This document shows, one piece after another, positions 1 through 14,500 of a stretch of DNA of 64,000 bases. The stretch lies in assembly GCF_001640805.2 (NCBI RefSeq), contig NC_066851.1:5630196-5694195 (forward strand), read 5' to 3'. Position 1 is the stretch's first letter. Every line of letters begins with the position of its first letter. The position numbers and the translations under genes are program-made. The DNA comes from Lates calcarifer (lineage: Eukaryota; Chordata; Actinopteri; Centropomidae). The notes below the pieces were generated by a model, which saw only the letters and a program-made list of their open reading frames with translations, ran no database searches and was not told where the DNA came from.

Positions 1-1475
1 GTAGACATATGTCCAAACAGAGTGATGGCTGTAATTAAAGTGAAAGGTGGCTCTTTTTTTTTTTTCAAAGTGGTATGATGTTTTTCTATAGGCACTGCAA
101 ATGTAAAATGAAACAAGATTATACAGTTGACAAGTCTTGTAATTTAAACAGCAGACTTGCAGCAGAATTTTCTGTTCACTTTATAAATTTTATAAATGTC
201 TAAAACGACACGTAGCAGTTTGGTTAGGTACTGTATCATTACGTATGAATTGTACTGTACAATTTACTGTACAGGTTACAATAATTTAAAGTACATATAC
301 ATATTTACTTTTCTGATCATACTTAAAGCATTTCCACTGTATGTTTATGCACAGTATTATATAAAACACTGATCAATAAAAACCTAATTTCCAATTTCAT
401 TCCATTGTTTTGTTACTCTCACCAGCTATTAGTTTCCATGAAAAATAAACTGAACATTAACACAATGCATTAGTGAAATATGGAGACATTGACAATTTGA
501 CAGTCTTTATTCATCTATTAATAATCACTTTTTACAAAATTCACATAGTTCTCTGACTATGAAGGTAGCTTCTCTTCCAGTCAGTCCATTTTATTCATCA
601 ATCTGTGACTGTCAGGTCGACAGCCACTTTTTTCAAGCACGGGCCATAAAGTATGCAAGTCACTGTAACAAGGTCAGAAGCACTGTTTATTAGCTGCTCC
701 GAAACCTCCAAATCCCACAGGAAAGTCAGTGAAATTAAGTTATGCACTGTAATTATATTTTAAGAAAACCGCTGGGGAATATGTAGGAGAGTTTAAGATC
801 AACTCAGTTCAGTCACAGAGAAAACAAGATCTGGTGTGATCTCATTTCAGCAACAACAGATGCTAAGTGGCTAAATTTGGTTGGTAATAAAAAATACAAA
901 TATGTATTTCTTCCCTGGTAGTTCATGATCATTTAGATTTCTCTTTCTGTGCCATTGGGATGAAATGTCGACTGATTCCATATACACTCCATTCTCTCTC
1001 ACATGCAGCATTTCTATATGCACACATTTCAACCTAAGTCGCATCAAAAAGCTTTCTGGCATTATCAAGCACACAAACAACTGTTTCTGGTTCAAGTGGC
1101 AACATTCCCACACACACATACAGATTAGGCTGCCTGTGAATTTACACAAGTAAGCAAGAGCCTAACCGCTGTCACCGTGACTCCACAACAATTGGGGATG
1201 TAGCTGGATGATGATGGGGCAGAGAGTGAGAATAACAAAGAGAGAGAAGGCTAGAGGAGAAAGACAGAAGCGAAAAAGACAGACAGCAAAAGAACAGGCT
1301 AACGATGAAGGCTGATGTTTCCTGTCTGATAACACTATTCATTAAATATGTTCTCCTAGTTAATAAATAGATGTTACAGATAATATAAGAGTAGAAAACT
1401 GCAACCTGCCTGTCATCCATCTACCACTGACCAGAAATGCGTCATCTCACAGCTCAGGTAGAAACTTGGTCAGGA
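1..1475 (-). other. mia2 3' UTR and downstream flank
   Basis: AT-rich non-coding sequence follows the mia2 stop codon. Minus-strand AATAAA hexamers (TTTATT on the plus strand) lie at 590-595 and 506-511 and are plausible polyadenylation signals, giving a 3' UTR of about 0.9-1.0 kb. The region from 1 to about 480 holds no recognisable gene. The short open frames here have no family resemblance. Confidence 0.5.
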
Positions 1476-4400
1476 TCAAATGGCGTCTTCAGGTGATGGT
1501 CTGTGCTCCTCTGGTGACTGGCTGTGTGGTGGGGAGGGGAGGGACTGCTGAGGAGGAGGAGGACCCATGGATGGAGGTGGGAGGCCGTCAGGTGGAAGGG
1601 GCCGCATGGGGGGACCGTAGCGAGGATGAGAACCTGGAGGAAGAGGAGGTCCACCGGGAGGGAAACGAGGGGGGAACATCATCCCTGGAGGTGGAGGAGC
1701 CCACACTGGAGGCAAAGCAGGAAACACAGAGTTAAGTTTACAATAATGGCATCTGGCGATAATCCTGTATCCTGTGAAAATGGCTAGGAGTGCTTACTAG
1801 GCATCATGGGAGGGCCCCCAGGTCCCCTGGGAGGGTAGAAATCAGGACGTGGGGGTCCATAGGGAGCTCTACGAGGAAAAGGACCATCCATGGGGCCCAC
1901 TGGGGGTCCAGGAGGGGGTGGGCCCCCAATCCTTGGATCTGCTTCAGGGGGAGTCCTTCGATCACCAGGACCAGACTGGTGACAAAAAGGTAAATGTTAC
2001 AGAGGCTCCAGCAGCCAGGTAACACAACAAATCCCAGTCTTATTCATGCTGGGGAGGGATGGATCAAAATCCACCAAATGTACAATTTATCACACGATAT
2101 ACAGAGAAAACACTTCATTATGACACAATCCTACTGTCTAGACTGGAAAATATCTGTATTTTACATTGGAACCAGTGTATTGTAACAACATACACAGTAT
2201 TGGAGATGTGTATAAAGATGGTGTATTTATGTCCTGTAGAGATTTAACTGAACATGCTGGTCTTAAGGACAAAGAACATTTCTGGAAATATTTAACTGTG
2301 TAGCATTTAGGAGTGACACAAGCAACTGCATTATGCATCACGTGAAATTGCTTCAAGAATGCAGGAATCCTCACAGTTTTACAAATTAGCCAATAGTTTA
2401 GTAAGCAATGACTCAACTAATGTGAAACCATAGGAATGAACTGGGGACATAATCTCAACACAGGAAATAGTTGAGCAAATTGACGAAATGTGGTAATATG
2501 TAAAGGAAAGAAAGAGGAACAACATGAGATATTCTTTAGATACTATCACACTCCAACAAGACTCCACAGAATTAAACTGATGAAAGACAGTTTGGGCTGG
2601 AAGTGCAGAACTTAAGTGGGAGCTTAACTATATTGTGCACATTGTGTACCCTGGTTAAACCATTCTGTCAAAATGTGGAAGTCCTGTTGGGTTGTTGCTT
2701 TAATTCAGCTATTCAGTTTACTCCAGAGTTCTCAAATATCAAATACTGTTAGTGTTAGAAGATGGCTGAAGTTAGTTAATAGTTAATAGTTAATCAAGTA
2801 TATAAAAACAATGCTGTGCCTGTTAAGATTCCAGTTGTAGCTAAGACTTCTGTAAATGTGGTAGTTTTTTCATTATTATTGACTGGGTTTCTCATTTCTG
2901 TATGTGCTAGTTATTCTTATTTGTTTAATTACTGTCAACACCATGTTTTGTAATATAATCTACTCCTGCGACCCAGAATGATGGAGAGATCTACTTGAGG
3001 GAATGTGACAAACTTTTCTTCAATGCAGAGAAATATTAAAAAGGCGGGACAGTTAGATCTACACTGCAGATTTCTCTTTTTCACACACTCACACATCTCT
3101 TACCTCTCTGTGTTCCTGTTCACCAGGTCCAAGGCTGTTTTCTCTATATGTGCCATCTGCATTAACAAACACATTTAGTAGTAATTTTGACTCAAATTTA
3201 CATTCATATATATGTTGTAGATTGCCACAAGTTTCCATTCAGCTTTTACATTTCAACATGTCAAAGAGCAAATAAATAGATTTGGAGGACAACCATCTAC
3301 GATAAGCAATCTGCTCTACAGATTCCAGTGACTCACCTTGCATGTCTGCAGGGTGGGGAGGTCCTGGTGGACCAGCAGAGGGGAAACCCCTTGGATGGGG
3401 AAGAGGAGGGCCAGGTGGGAGGGAGCCAGGAGGAGGTCTCCTGTACATGGGACCTCCTGGTTCTGGAAACATATAACCTAAGAGAGATACAGTGAGAGAG
3501 AAAGAATATGCAAATATATGTAAGGATTTATCAATACTATACATACACACAGCTCTTCCCAAAACTGTAAATAAGTCAAATAAAAAATGTACTCCATTTA
3601 TGAATAACTGAGAAAGACACTGTGGACCCTGAGAGTAAAGTGTGTGTCTCAAGTTTGAAGCTTAACTGCTTAAAAAGCAAATATGAGGAAATATGATGAA
3701 TATAATGATTTGACACTTTATCATTGAGCGTCATATACATCCGTAGTTTTCAATGTCAAAACTCAAAATACATTTAACACAATCCACGTGCGCTCTTAAC
3801 ATGCATTTAGCATTCACATGCACACTATATGACTTTGACTGTTGGCTAGCCAAATGCAGGTGCAATTATGGCTGCATTCCATTTTAGGCTCTATAGGTCC
3901 AGGACCTAACTCCAAACGTGAAAAAGGTTATATACCACAATGCTTTCAGAGCATTTGTGACATATTGGGCCTCAATACAAACACGGTGCAAATCGTGCAT
4001 TTACATGTATAAATAATGTATCAGTTAATCGATGAACAGTTTCACAACACACAAGACACAACAGAAATCCAGCGGTGTTCCATTCATATATCTCCTCTGT
4101 ATGGGAAGACAAAAAGTAAATGTTCCTTGCTGCAGTCTCAAAGCTGATTCTCACTTTGATATGCAAGAGCAAGAAACAGCAGGATAGAGATATTCTATTT
4201 TCATCTGTGCACTCACAACTCAGTGCATTTTTTTTATTTAGATCACCTTCAAAAACCTCTTGATCACTTACCTGCTTAGTTCTGGATCAAGCTGAGGAAA
4301 ATGCACTCATCTCTGTTTGTTGAATATGAAATCATATCACAATTGACATGAGGCAGTCAGGGCATCAACTACAACTTTCTGATTCTCTCAGTCTTTCTTT

Positions 4401-5540
4401 TTATTGCATATACACACACATACCTGGAGGTCCTAGGGGCCCAGGGGGCCCGAGTGGTCCTGGAGGTCCCGGTGGGGGTCCCCTGCGATCTCTCTCCCAT
4501 GTAGGAGATATTGAACCACTGTCTGAGTGAGGACCTCCACTCCGCTCCATCTCTGCTTGGCCACCTGGGGGCTCCATGGGACCACGACCCGCTGTGGAGG
4601 AAAGGACCAGAGGAAAAAGAAAGTCCAAGGGGAAGATAGAGGACAGCAGAGAGGATTGAAGATTTTGATGAGCATGAAAGAGAGAAAGCAAGATAGAGAC
4701 AGAGAGGGAAAGAGGGAAACAAAGACAGAAGGTAGAACAGAGAGCCCAAACAGAAAATACCAGACAGTCGAGACGAGTAGGCCAGAATGAGATGAGTGCA
4801 AGAGATAAAAAGAGAAAGAATGAGAGATCAAGTCAATCAGAATGAACTGAGACGATTAATGACATATCACTGTCATATACTCCCTCACAGACCCTGCAAA
4901 ATGCCAATAGCATGCTAGCATACAGATCATGCTACTACAGATGTTTCAGCATCTACAGTTCATCATGCTGCAGCCAGTTGCTTATCTCCAACATGCTACA
5001 CATGTTTATTGTAATGACTTTTTGAGACTGAATTAGCAAATCTACTGTATTGAAAATGATGAAAACAATATTTAAGCCTACAGTGGATGTTTATGTGGCT
5101 CAATATGACAGTCTTTTTTGTCTTATGTATAGCTCCAGGTGACTGCATATTTGTATGTATGCTTTCTGTGCTTGTGTGTGTGTATACCTCTGGGGGACAA
5201 TCTAGCAGGTGGTCCATCCATTAATGTAGGAGGAGACAGAAAAGCTCTGGTTTCAGAAGCTGGTCGACCCAGAGGAGAAGGACCATAAGGTGACCTTTCA
5301 GCTGGAAGTAAAGGAGAGACTGGTGAGTGCAAAGTCAAGGAAATCTGTGGCCCACTGTTTCCAGACCATGGCCTCAAAGTCACAGGATATGCTGTTTTCT
5401 CAATATTGCATGATTGGTGTGTTAGTGTGTGAATGTGTGTGTTTGTGTGCTCACCTCTGAAAGGTAATGGTCTAGCCAGGCTGTCCAAGGCGTATGGATC
5501 TTTGTCAAGGGCGTCTAGTTTAAACTGTGTGTCTGTCAAC
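1476..5540 (-). other. mia2: mia2 exons 22-28: proline-rich COPII-binding tail
   Basis: Exon 22 has FKLDALDKDPYALDSLARP, and exon 23 has SPYGPSPLGRP and ETRAFLSPPTL, both diagnostic for MIA2/cTAGE5. Exons 24-28 are dominated by Pro-Pro-Gly and PPGP runs and end PSPEDAI followed by TGA at 1478-1476. In the family the proline-rich tail binds the COPII inner coat subunit Sec23. The last exon uses a CCTCCAG acceptor at 1706. The larger introns at 1976-3103 and 3478-4423 contain no recognisable gene. Confidence 0.92.
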
Positions 5541-8500
5541 CTGTAAACAAACACACCTTAAGTTAACATATGACAAATATTTTTGGAACCTCACTATATA
5601 CTGTAATATATACAACATAATGAAAACATAAAAGGTCAAAATCAAAAGATAGATGGAAATACAGCATTTTTTTTTTGCAACTGAGTGACGAACATAAATA
5701 GATGTTATAGAATGTTATTTCTTACTTCTGTCTCAGGAGGGCATTCTCTCTCCTGATGTCTGCTAGGTCTCTGTCTGCTGCTCGGGCTGCCAGCTAGACC
5801 CAAGATCAGTAACATGGCATATGTACATAGATACAGTCAAGATCAGAGTGCTTAAATAAACCATTAAAATAAACAATTTGATATGATGTCAGTTGTTTCT
5901 CCCATGTTTATGGAATGGTTTAAGGTGAAGTTTTACTAACCCAGTTATTGTGAGCCTTCTTCTCATGTGCTGATATTTGGGTCTGGTAAGACTGTTTGGT
6001 TTTCTCCAGTTCTTCTTCCATCTCTTCTGCTCGTTGTCTGAAGAAACACAACAATGCACAAGTGAGACAGGATGTTTGAAGGGGAGGCTCACAAATGCCT
6101 TGCAGATATTACATACTGTCAATGTGCTTGCATTAGTAGAAGTAGCTACCTGTAGTTGTTGAGTTCTTCCATGGCCATTGCAATGTTTTTGTCCGCTTTA
6201 TTTAACTTCTCTTCTTTCTGCAGGCGCTCCTTCTCCTCCACTGTCAGCAGTCTGCAAACACACATTCATCAACATCCTAGTTACAGTTTCTAAATTATTC
6301 AACTGCTATAGCTAGACTCAAACATATCCATACATGTGTCTTTATCCATGTGTCTATACCTGTGCAGCTTGAGCTCATTCTCCTGGTACATTTCTGTCAT
6401 AATCTGGAGCTTCTGTTGTAATCGTTGGACCTGAGCACATGAATACAGTGTTATTCAAAAGCAAATTAATGAGGGACACTATTATGATAAAAAATCACAC
6501 TAATACATAGTTGAGGTTAGCTACCTCACTGGAGTAGTGCTCAGCATCTGACTGCAGAGATGATTTCTCATTCTCCAGCTCCTTAATGCTCACTAAAGAG
6601 AAAAACAAATGCACACACAGTGGTACACAAGCATAGCATAACTGATAATGTGTATTCTCTGAAGTCATTTAACTGTTACAACCACCTACAACTGTTGTTT
6701 ATATATAACAAATTACATAACAGATTACACATATTTTTGTGGCCAGTGTTAATTATCATCCTTGCTTTGTTTGGCTTGTTCTATATCAGAGAACTTAATG
6801 ACAATCTTGGTAAGACAGACATCAGTGTTAGATTGACTCACCATGCAGGTCTTCTTTAGCTTTGACTTCATCATTCAGTTTGGCAAATACTCTGTCCTTG
6901 TCTTCATCGACTGATTTGAGGTCTGCATTCAGCTACATACAAGTATAAACAATATTAGCAGATTACAGTAAATCATATGAAGACGTTTAATCGCAGTGCA
7001 TCTGGCTTGGCTTCCAAACACTTTTCAAATACTGTGCCATATTAACCATTGTTAACCAACAGCACATTGAATCAAATGCAATGTGTCTATGGACATTTTA
7101 GTCACATACCTTAGCAGCATAAATGAGTTTCTGGACTTTCTGGAAATGGCCTTGCGTGTCTGTTGGGTCCCCCCTTCCATTCTCTCCTTCTTTTCCTGGT
7201 GCCCCATTGGATGTCTCCTTTGCTGCTCCTTCCTCTCCTTCTTCTTCCTCCAGATCTGAATTCCACCCTTTCATACTCAGCAGGCGGTCTGTCAGGGACT
7301 GGAAACACACAAATACTTGGTGTCAACCATCTTTCTCATAAAAATAATCATGTCAAGTAAGATAACCAAGTCCTTTAATCAATGATAATAGATTTTACAT
7401 GTAGTACATGCAGTCTTCTCCTGTAGTAGTTCTTGAGATATCCCCATTATTTGAAATCCAGTATTAATTAGAAAATTCAAGCACAATATGCAATGACTAA
7501 CTACTACTGTAAAGTGTCATTAGTGCTCGATCCAACCATACCATTATACGCTCATCCTTATTGGCCACATCCTGCTGCATCGCGCTGTGGGCGACCTCAC
7601 ACCTCTGCATCTCCGCCTCCAACTCACTAACTCTTTCTGCCCATCCCTCCACCTGCTGCCTCAACTGCAGAGAGAAAGAGACAGGCAAAGAGATGAAATG
7701 ATGGTGCAAGGGACAAGGGGGAACACAAACAGAAAGGACGAACAAAATATGGCAATGATAATAATAATAAAAAATTAATGAATCTGGTAGATGATTAAAC
7801 CTTTGATTTGTATGTACAGCATCCTACCTGAGCGTTGCTCTCCTGTAGCAGTGTGTTCTCCTCTCCAGCTGTTTCCAGTTTCCTCTGGAGTCTGTCACTG
7901 TTCATACTGTACACTTTCAGAGTAGTTTGTGCCTAAAGACAGACAGGCAGACAGCTGTAATGCCACATGAATCATAGAGCTATACAGCAAAAGGGGAAAA
8001 GAAGAAGCAGATGGTATAGAAAGGAACATGAAGGTACAAATAGGGCAGGTGAGGACAGAAGGCAGGAGAGTAATAGGGACTGCACCTGCTCTTCCTGCGA
8101 CTGGAGGTTTTTGGTTTCCTCTTCAAATGTTTTCATGCTCTCTTCAAGCAATGCTATCTGGAGGGATAAATGAACAATAAACCTCATTAGTACCACACCA
8201 GGGAACAGATTCTCAGTTACAGTTCACTAGACTTTCACAGCCTGGTATTGTTGACAATATTGTGTGTGCTCTTACCCTCCTTTCTTGCTCTATCCTGTGC
8301 TCTTTCTGCCGGTCCAGTTGATCCTTCAGTTGTTCAAGATCCCGCTCCAGCTCCTTTTTAGCATGTTCTAACTGTCTTGCTTTAACCTGGAGGAGCAAGA
8401 CAACAAAATGTGTTCAGAAAATACCGTCAAGAATGAGAACAAGAGTACATTTCAGACTAGTGGTGAAGCAGCTCAAGTTTTGAATTTGACCTTTTGTCAA

Positions 8501-11500
8501 CACTGCCATCGTGTGGCTTGCGGCTTCATTATGGAACCATCATTATGTAGACCTTACATTGCACACAGATCCCTTGCTCAGTCATTGTTACATCATGTTT
8601 CCAAGTTTTTTTCACATTTCTTAATCTCCCTTTGACTCTTGTTTCTCTCTGCCTTACCTCAAGATGTTCTGTCTTTTGAGTTTGGGCCAAAACACCACTG
8701 TCCCTCAGTGAATCCTCCAGGTCATCATGCTACAAATGGCACAAAATTAAGAAATCAGATCAGATTCAATGTTGACAAGACTCATAACCATCACAGCATT
8801 TTCTCTTCTTGTTGTATGCTATTAATTTAGACAAGCAGAGAGACAGCACAACAAAATTAATTAGTCTCTGCATCTTGTAAGTCAGATATTTTTAGGCTAT
8901 GGAAATCAAGGCACAAATTGAAAACTGTTGTGTGTGAGACAGGCCCTGTCTCTAGCCCGAAGTCAGGCAGCACCGACACCAGTACTAACCTCTTGTTGAC
9001 ATTTACTGAGAGTCTCAAGGACTTTACACTTCTCATCCAGCAACTGTGCAACCTGTTCAGCCATCCACCGCTCTTTACCTGAAAAACAGGAAATGTAGAA
9101 TTTATAAAGAAATGTAAATTATTTTTCAAGTATTTTTTCCCCCAATTATTTATGATTTCACATGCAGTGGTCAGGACAGGTTGAATCAGCATTCATAAAC
9201 AACATATTAGTTGTATTTCTGTCAGGTCATAAACAACAACAACATGATATCAAGTAATAAATAATGAGAGCTTACTTCTATACAATCTGCTTTTGACCTG
9301 TTAGGAAATAAGAAGAAAGTAATGATGAACAAGAGAGATCATTAAGGGGATTGATGGGTTGATATATGGGCTGACTGTCAAAGGAACAAGTGTGGCCTTT
9401 TGTATTTGAACCAAAAGTACCACTTCAAATTAACTATAATTAACTGTAAACATATAAAATCTTTGTGATGTTGAAGTGTATATAAATAGTGTAAACTCAC
9501 AGAGCTGTAACATCTACAGGTGAACAACAGCACTGTCACCAACCCCACCAGACTGGTGATGATGACTGGTTCCCATGGCACCCCGTACAAGTCTGGCCCG
9601 GGTCTGATGTCATCAGGCAGCGATGATACAACCTGAACAAAGAGGAGAGAGCGGTTTATTATAGCTGGTTTCAATTAACGTCTTTAAAATGAGACGATGT
9701 GTGATCCTCTTAAGTATGGGATTAAAATTTGATTCACTTGGTTCACTCCTTTTTAACTCAGCAGACTGTACACAGTGACATATTCATTGTGGATATTAGG
9801 TTCAGTTGTCTTGCAAATGGTTTCTACTCTGTACATCTGGTAAAAGTACTGTTCTAATTAATGTTTAAAACTCTTTATATTATTTATAGTTATACTATAA
9901 GTATATACTATACTTTCATATACTTAAAGCATCAGAGCTGGTTTCATGCAGCCTATTTTTACTTTGCAGTCAGAGAAGACACATGTTGCCCATAGACACA
10001 GTAGAGCTCCTGCATCATTGGGGTAGGATTGTGCTTCTACATTTACATAAACAATTTTCATTTCACCTTCAAGTAGTTATAATGTTCTTACTATTAACTG
10101 CCAACTAGAGGACCAAATGTTTGATAATACACTAAGTAGTTACAGCCCTGGCAGGTTATTACACAACTATGAGAGGAGAGAAATTGTAATCTAGGAAGTC
10201 TAGCAGCGTATTTATCTGCTACGGGCAAAATTCATAAGCACCTGCCATCTTTTATCAAAAGCCCTAGAAACAGCAGAAAAGCTGCACAACACCTGATAAG
10301 AAAAACTAACATTACATTCAACTGGCTACTTAACTATCACCAGCTAACTCTGAACAATCACAAACACATTGGAAAAAACAATACAAATTTTCAAGATAGC
10401 CCTGACAGTTGGTTAGCTGCACTGGTAGGACATACATGTAGTCAAAAATGAGGGGTACTAAATTTCAAGACGTAGCTACTAAGCTACTGAGCTGTTTTCG
10501 ATTACATGACAGTCCGTTACGTCGCTTCAGCTGTAAAGGCTAGTTAGGAAATGCTAACGAAACCTGCCACATAACGTACATCCTTCACTTTCTCCACGGC
10601 GATACTGTAGTAAGCCTCCGCCGTCGCCTGGAAGTCGACCGCTTTGCTGGCCAACTGGTCACTTGCCGGGTGTTCCGCCATGTCCTAATTATTTCATTTG
10701 GCTGATAGTTTAATTACAATTTTATTTTTTACCGACATTAGGCACAGAAACTAGAGCCGTCAACCGGGCTAGCGGCGATTTCACATCCTATTCACAACAC
10801 CGACGCTCAAGAGTATACCACAACCCGCTGCACGTCGTGGGGGGGAGGATATTGAATTTTCTCTGCAGACTCCTCGTAACGACTCTAATCGACAGTAGTT
10901 GTAACAAAAAATATAAGAGTTCTTTTATAATGTATACATAGACTAACATCACACTAAAAACATTGTGTCGTGCACTTTATAAGTTCACGTAGATTACATC
11001 ACACCCCTGCTTGTGCAGATGGTTCACTCGCAACGTCACCAATTGTAAAATGCCACACTGGCACGTCGGAGTGCTATTGAAGTGACACCAAGGGAAACAG
11101 GTGTCATTAAGATAACAGCAGTATACTCACTGTTGTTTTTGACTTTCCGAGTAACCAATGTGATTATTTCCAACTATACACATAAGTTTGTCTTTACACA
11201 AAGTCTTCTCTACTGAAAAGCATATGACACTGTGTCATCTGCTTTGAGTTACGACCACAATCTCTAACTGGTTCTAAGTAGGACACAGGTGAGGACTTGG
11301 TCTGACTTGTAACATTCACCCTGTGCTCCTAAAGGTTGTACTCACCGAACTGGCTTCATTTTCGTCCATTTGACACTAGAGAATCATTAGCCCTCCAAAA
11401 TGTTTGAAACAATTTGCCGGCAGGTTGATTGCCAGCTGGCTTGACGTGTGTAATAGATCCACCAGCAGTAAGGAATGTGAGTGATGGTGACTGAGCCAAA

Positions 11501-14500
11501 GCCAGCTTGACAGCAGAGACGTAGGCAAAGTTAAATGCCAGAGGGAGAGTCAGATCAACATGTCACAGGCTCAGTATCTTAAAGAACCAGACCTCAGTTT
11601 GCACACACTTGTACAAGAGATGTTCCTTTGTACAGAAAGGGTCAGCTGGCTGTTCTGAATCCAGGTGGAAACAAAGCTGTCCTTTCAAAAGGACCCATGA
11701 ACAAATTCCAAACTAGTGTTCATTAAATTTTTAGCCTTTGCCACTTGTGAGAAATAAATTGCACTGCAAGTGCATTGTTTGAAAATATACTAAAGATTCC
11801 TTATGAGGAGTTTCATCGGGATTTAAGACACTAGTTACAGCTTTTACAACACTTTTTTGGTTGCAACCGTGAAACATCCCTCTCAAATACACAGTGAATA
11901 TGTGTAATGTGTGTAATGCTGGTGGACAGCAAAGATGATGCAGCCTCAATAAAAGGAAATACAGTATATTGTAGTTGTATACTGTGTATGTGTACAATTG
12001 GTTTATCACAAACAAATTACACATATGGCTTAGATTTAGTGATAAGTTAACTTACAGTTGGCTTCCATAAATAACAGAATGATAACTCCTACCTGTACAG
12101 TAATCCATGTGAGGAGCTCCCTCACTGCATGAACATGAGTGGCTGAGTCTTCAGTGATCTGATGAACCAAGTCCAGGATTTGCTTCATTATCCCTAGAGT
12201 TAGATTGGCATAGACATAATGAAGATTAGAAATTTCCCCTAAGCTGCCCCCCATAGTCAAAATGATATTACCAAGTACAGTGTTCTTAGCATTCAACCCA
12301 ATGTGTTTATCTTGGTTTTATAGTGTAAAATATTGTAAAAAAATTTAAATAAAATTCCAGGCATGCCATGATGTTCCAGGTTGTGTGTGGAAGAATGAGG
12401 ATACAGCAGGTCAAGCAGCACTCCTTCTTGTATGTTACTGCTTAATGTATTTTAATTATCATTTAATCCGTCTTGATTAAGGGATACTTGACTCGTCCAT
12501 ACCTTCCAGTGGCTGTGATGATTCTGGCTGACTGAGAGGATGGGATACAGGGGGCATGCTCTCTTCTTCACCTCTTTTTCTTTTTTCATCAGCAGCTTCT
12601 CTCTCTTTTCCACGCTTTTGTCCATCATTCTTCACATTTCCTATTTTCCTTGAGTCTTCCACAATGCTCTTGTCTTGATCTTTACTGTGAGTTGAACAGG
12701 ATGCACCGACACAGCTGGTCTCAGCTGTATTTGGGGACACATGCATTCTGAGTGAGACAAATGCAACTCAAAACCATACTAAAATTAAAAGATTAAGTTA
12801 ATTTAAAATATCACTAATATCAGCCATGATCAGAGAGGAAATGCAGACAAAAATACCTTGATAGTTTCCTTCACTAGTGTCTGATTTTCCCGTGTTGAAT
12901 GTCTCTCTCACTCTTGTAATCAGCATTTCTAGTTTCTGAAGAGCAATGAGCATTCTAGTCTTTTCCTTGTCCTCCTGTGGTGCATCTGTCAGCCTCATGT
13001 TAGGAGCTACCAGCGTCTCCCTGTGATAATGCAGAAGTCTTTCTATATCCGACAGTATAGATTCATCATTATCAGGATCTTCAGTCACAGTTTCTGAGTT
13101 TCCCAGCATATAATCCAAAAACTGCAGCTTGTGTCGCCCAAAGAACTCCAGCAAAATAGTTGTTTCATCTGCACTCATGTAGGCGAGTAGGTTTTTGTAG
13201 TACTTAGAGAGGGTTTTTGTTTGGAGGGGGGTTTCTGTGTTCGGAGACGGAGTATGGAGATGAGAATGGGATGGAGTTGGTGTCTGGGTTTCGGCAGAGG
13301 AAGGTGAAAGCTGTGGCTGCTCTGTGGGCATGCCGACAGAAGAGTCTGTGCCCAAATCTCCCTGATTTGAATCAGTGGCCAGAGTCCATTTCTTGCTCAA
13401 GAGTCGGAGAGGCTTGTGGCTGAGATGTCTCATCTGCATTAGCATCCAAACTCAGGGCAGAATTAATAGAGTCCTTTGTTTCAGTGACAGGTGTTTGGCT
13501 GAAAAAACTAAAGGCATTTGTGAAAAGACCAAATGCTCCTCCACTTTCAGCCTCTGCTGTTCTTTTATTGCGATCATCAGACAGAAGTGAAGATCCAGTA
13601 GGATCTTTAGACACATGTGGCACAATTTGTTCAGATATGACAGCCTGGCTTTTGACAACAGGTGTAGCTTCATTGTTATTCTTCATTTGTGAATCCACGT
13701 TCTCAGTCCTTCTTACATCAACATCCTCCTCTGTGTCTGTCATATGATTGGAGCGCTCTGGTTTCTTCTCACTGTTGTTAGTTTCAGTGTCTTCAGGCTT
13801 TGTATTATTCCCCTGATAGAGTACTTTGTCATCAGAGAGGTCAGTGTTTTTTGCCAAATGACCATGTTCTCTGTTCTCAGCTGTAATTTCATGAGGCGGA
13901 CCACGGTGGCCATTCTCACCTGAATGTGGCAGATCAACGTCTTCTGTCTGACCAGCTTCCAAACCATCCTCTTCTTGTCGTATTCTGTCTCTGTCAGTTC
14001 CCTCAGAGGGTGTTGTCTGAATCTCTCCTGTCCTGTCTGCTAATATTGGATCATTTTCATTTGCTGGTTGGTTTGTCCCTTCATCTGCTGAACTCGATCC
14101 ATCCTCAGAGGTATTTTCTTCTCTGTCTCTCACAGGTTGATTGTCAGTAGCTTGAGGATGTTGCTCGTTTAAACATTTAGGCCTCTCCTCTTCCTCTTTT
14201 TCCCTCCTGTCGTCCTCAACATCATTCGCCTGCTGCATTTCCTCAGCCTTCTTTTTCTCCTCCTCAACCTTTTCTTCCTCCTCCTGTGTTTTTTCAGTCT
14301 TTGTGTTCTCATCTTGCATCTCACTTCTTTCTGACTCTGACCTGCTAATCCCAGTGTTTTCCACCTGCACCTCCACATGAGACAACTGTACCTGATTTTC
14401 TTCACCTTCCTTCTTCTCTTTTTTATTTTCTTCCTTTAACTCCTCCTGTTTCTCCTGCTTTCCATCCTCCTTAAACTCTTCCATCTCCCTCTTCTCTTCT

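Noticed and set aside
1466..1787. Plus-strand Glu/Gly-rich frames
   Set aside because: Antisense of the proline-rich last mia2 exon.
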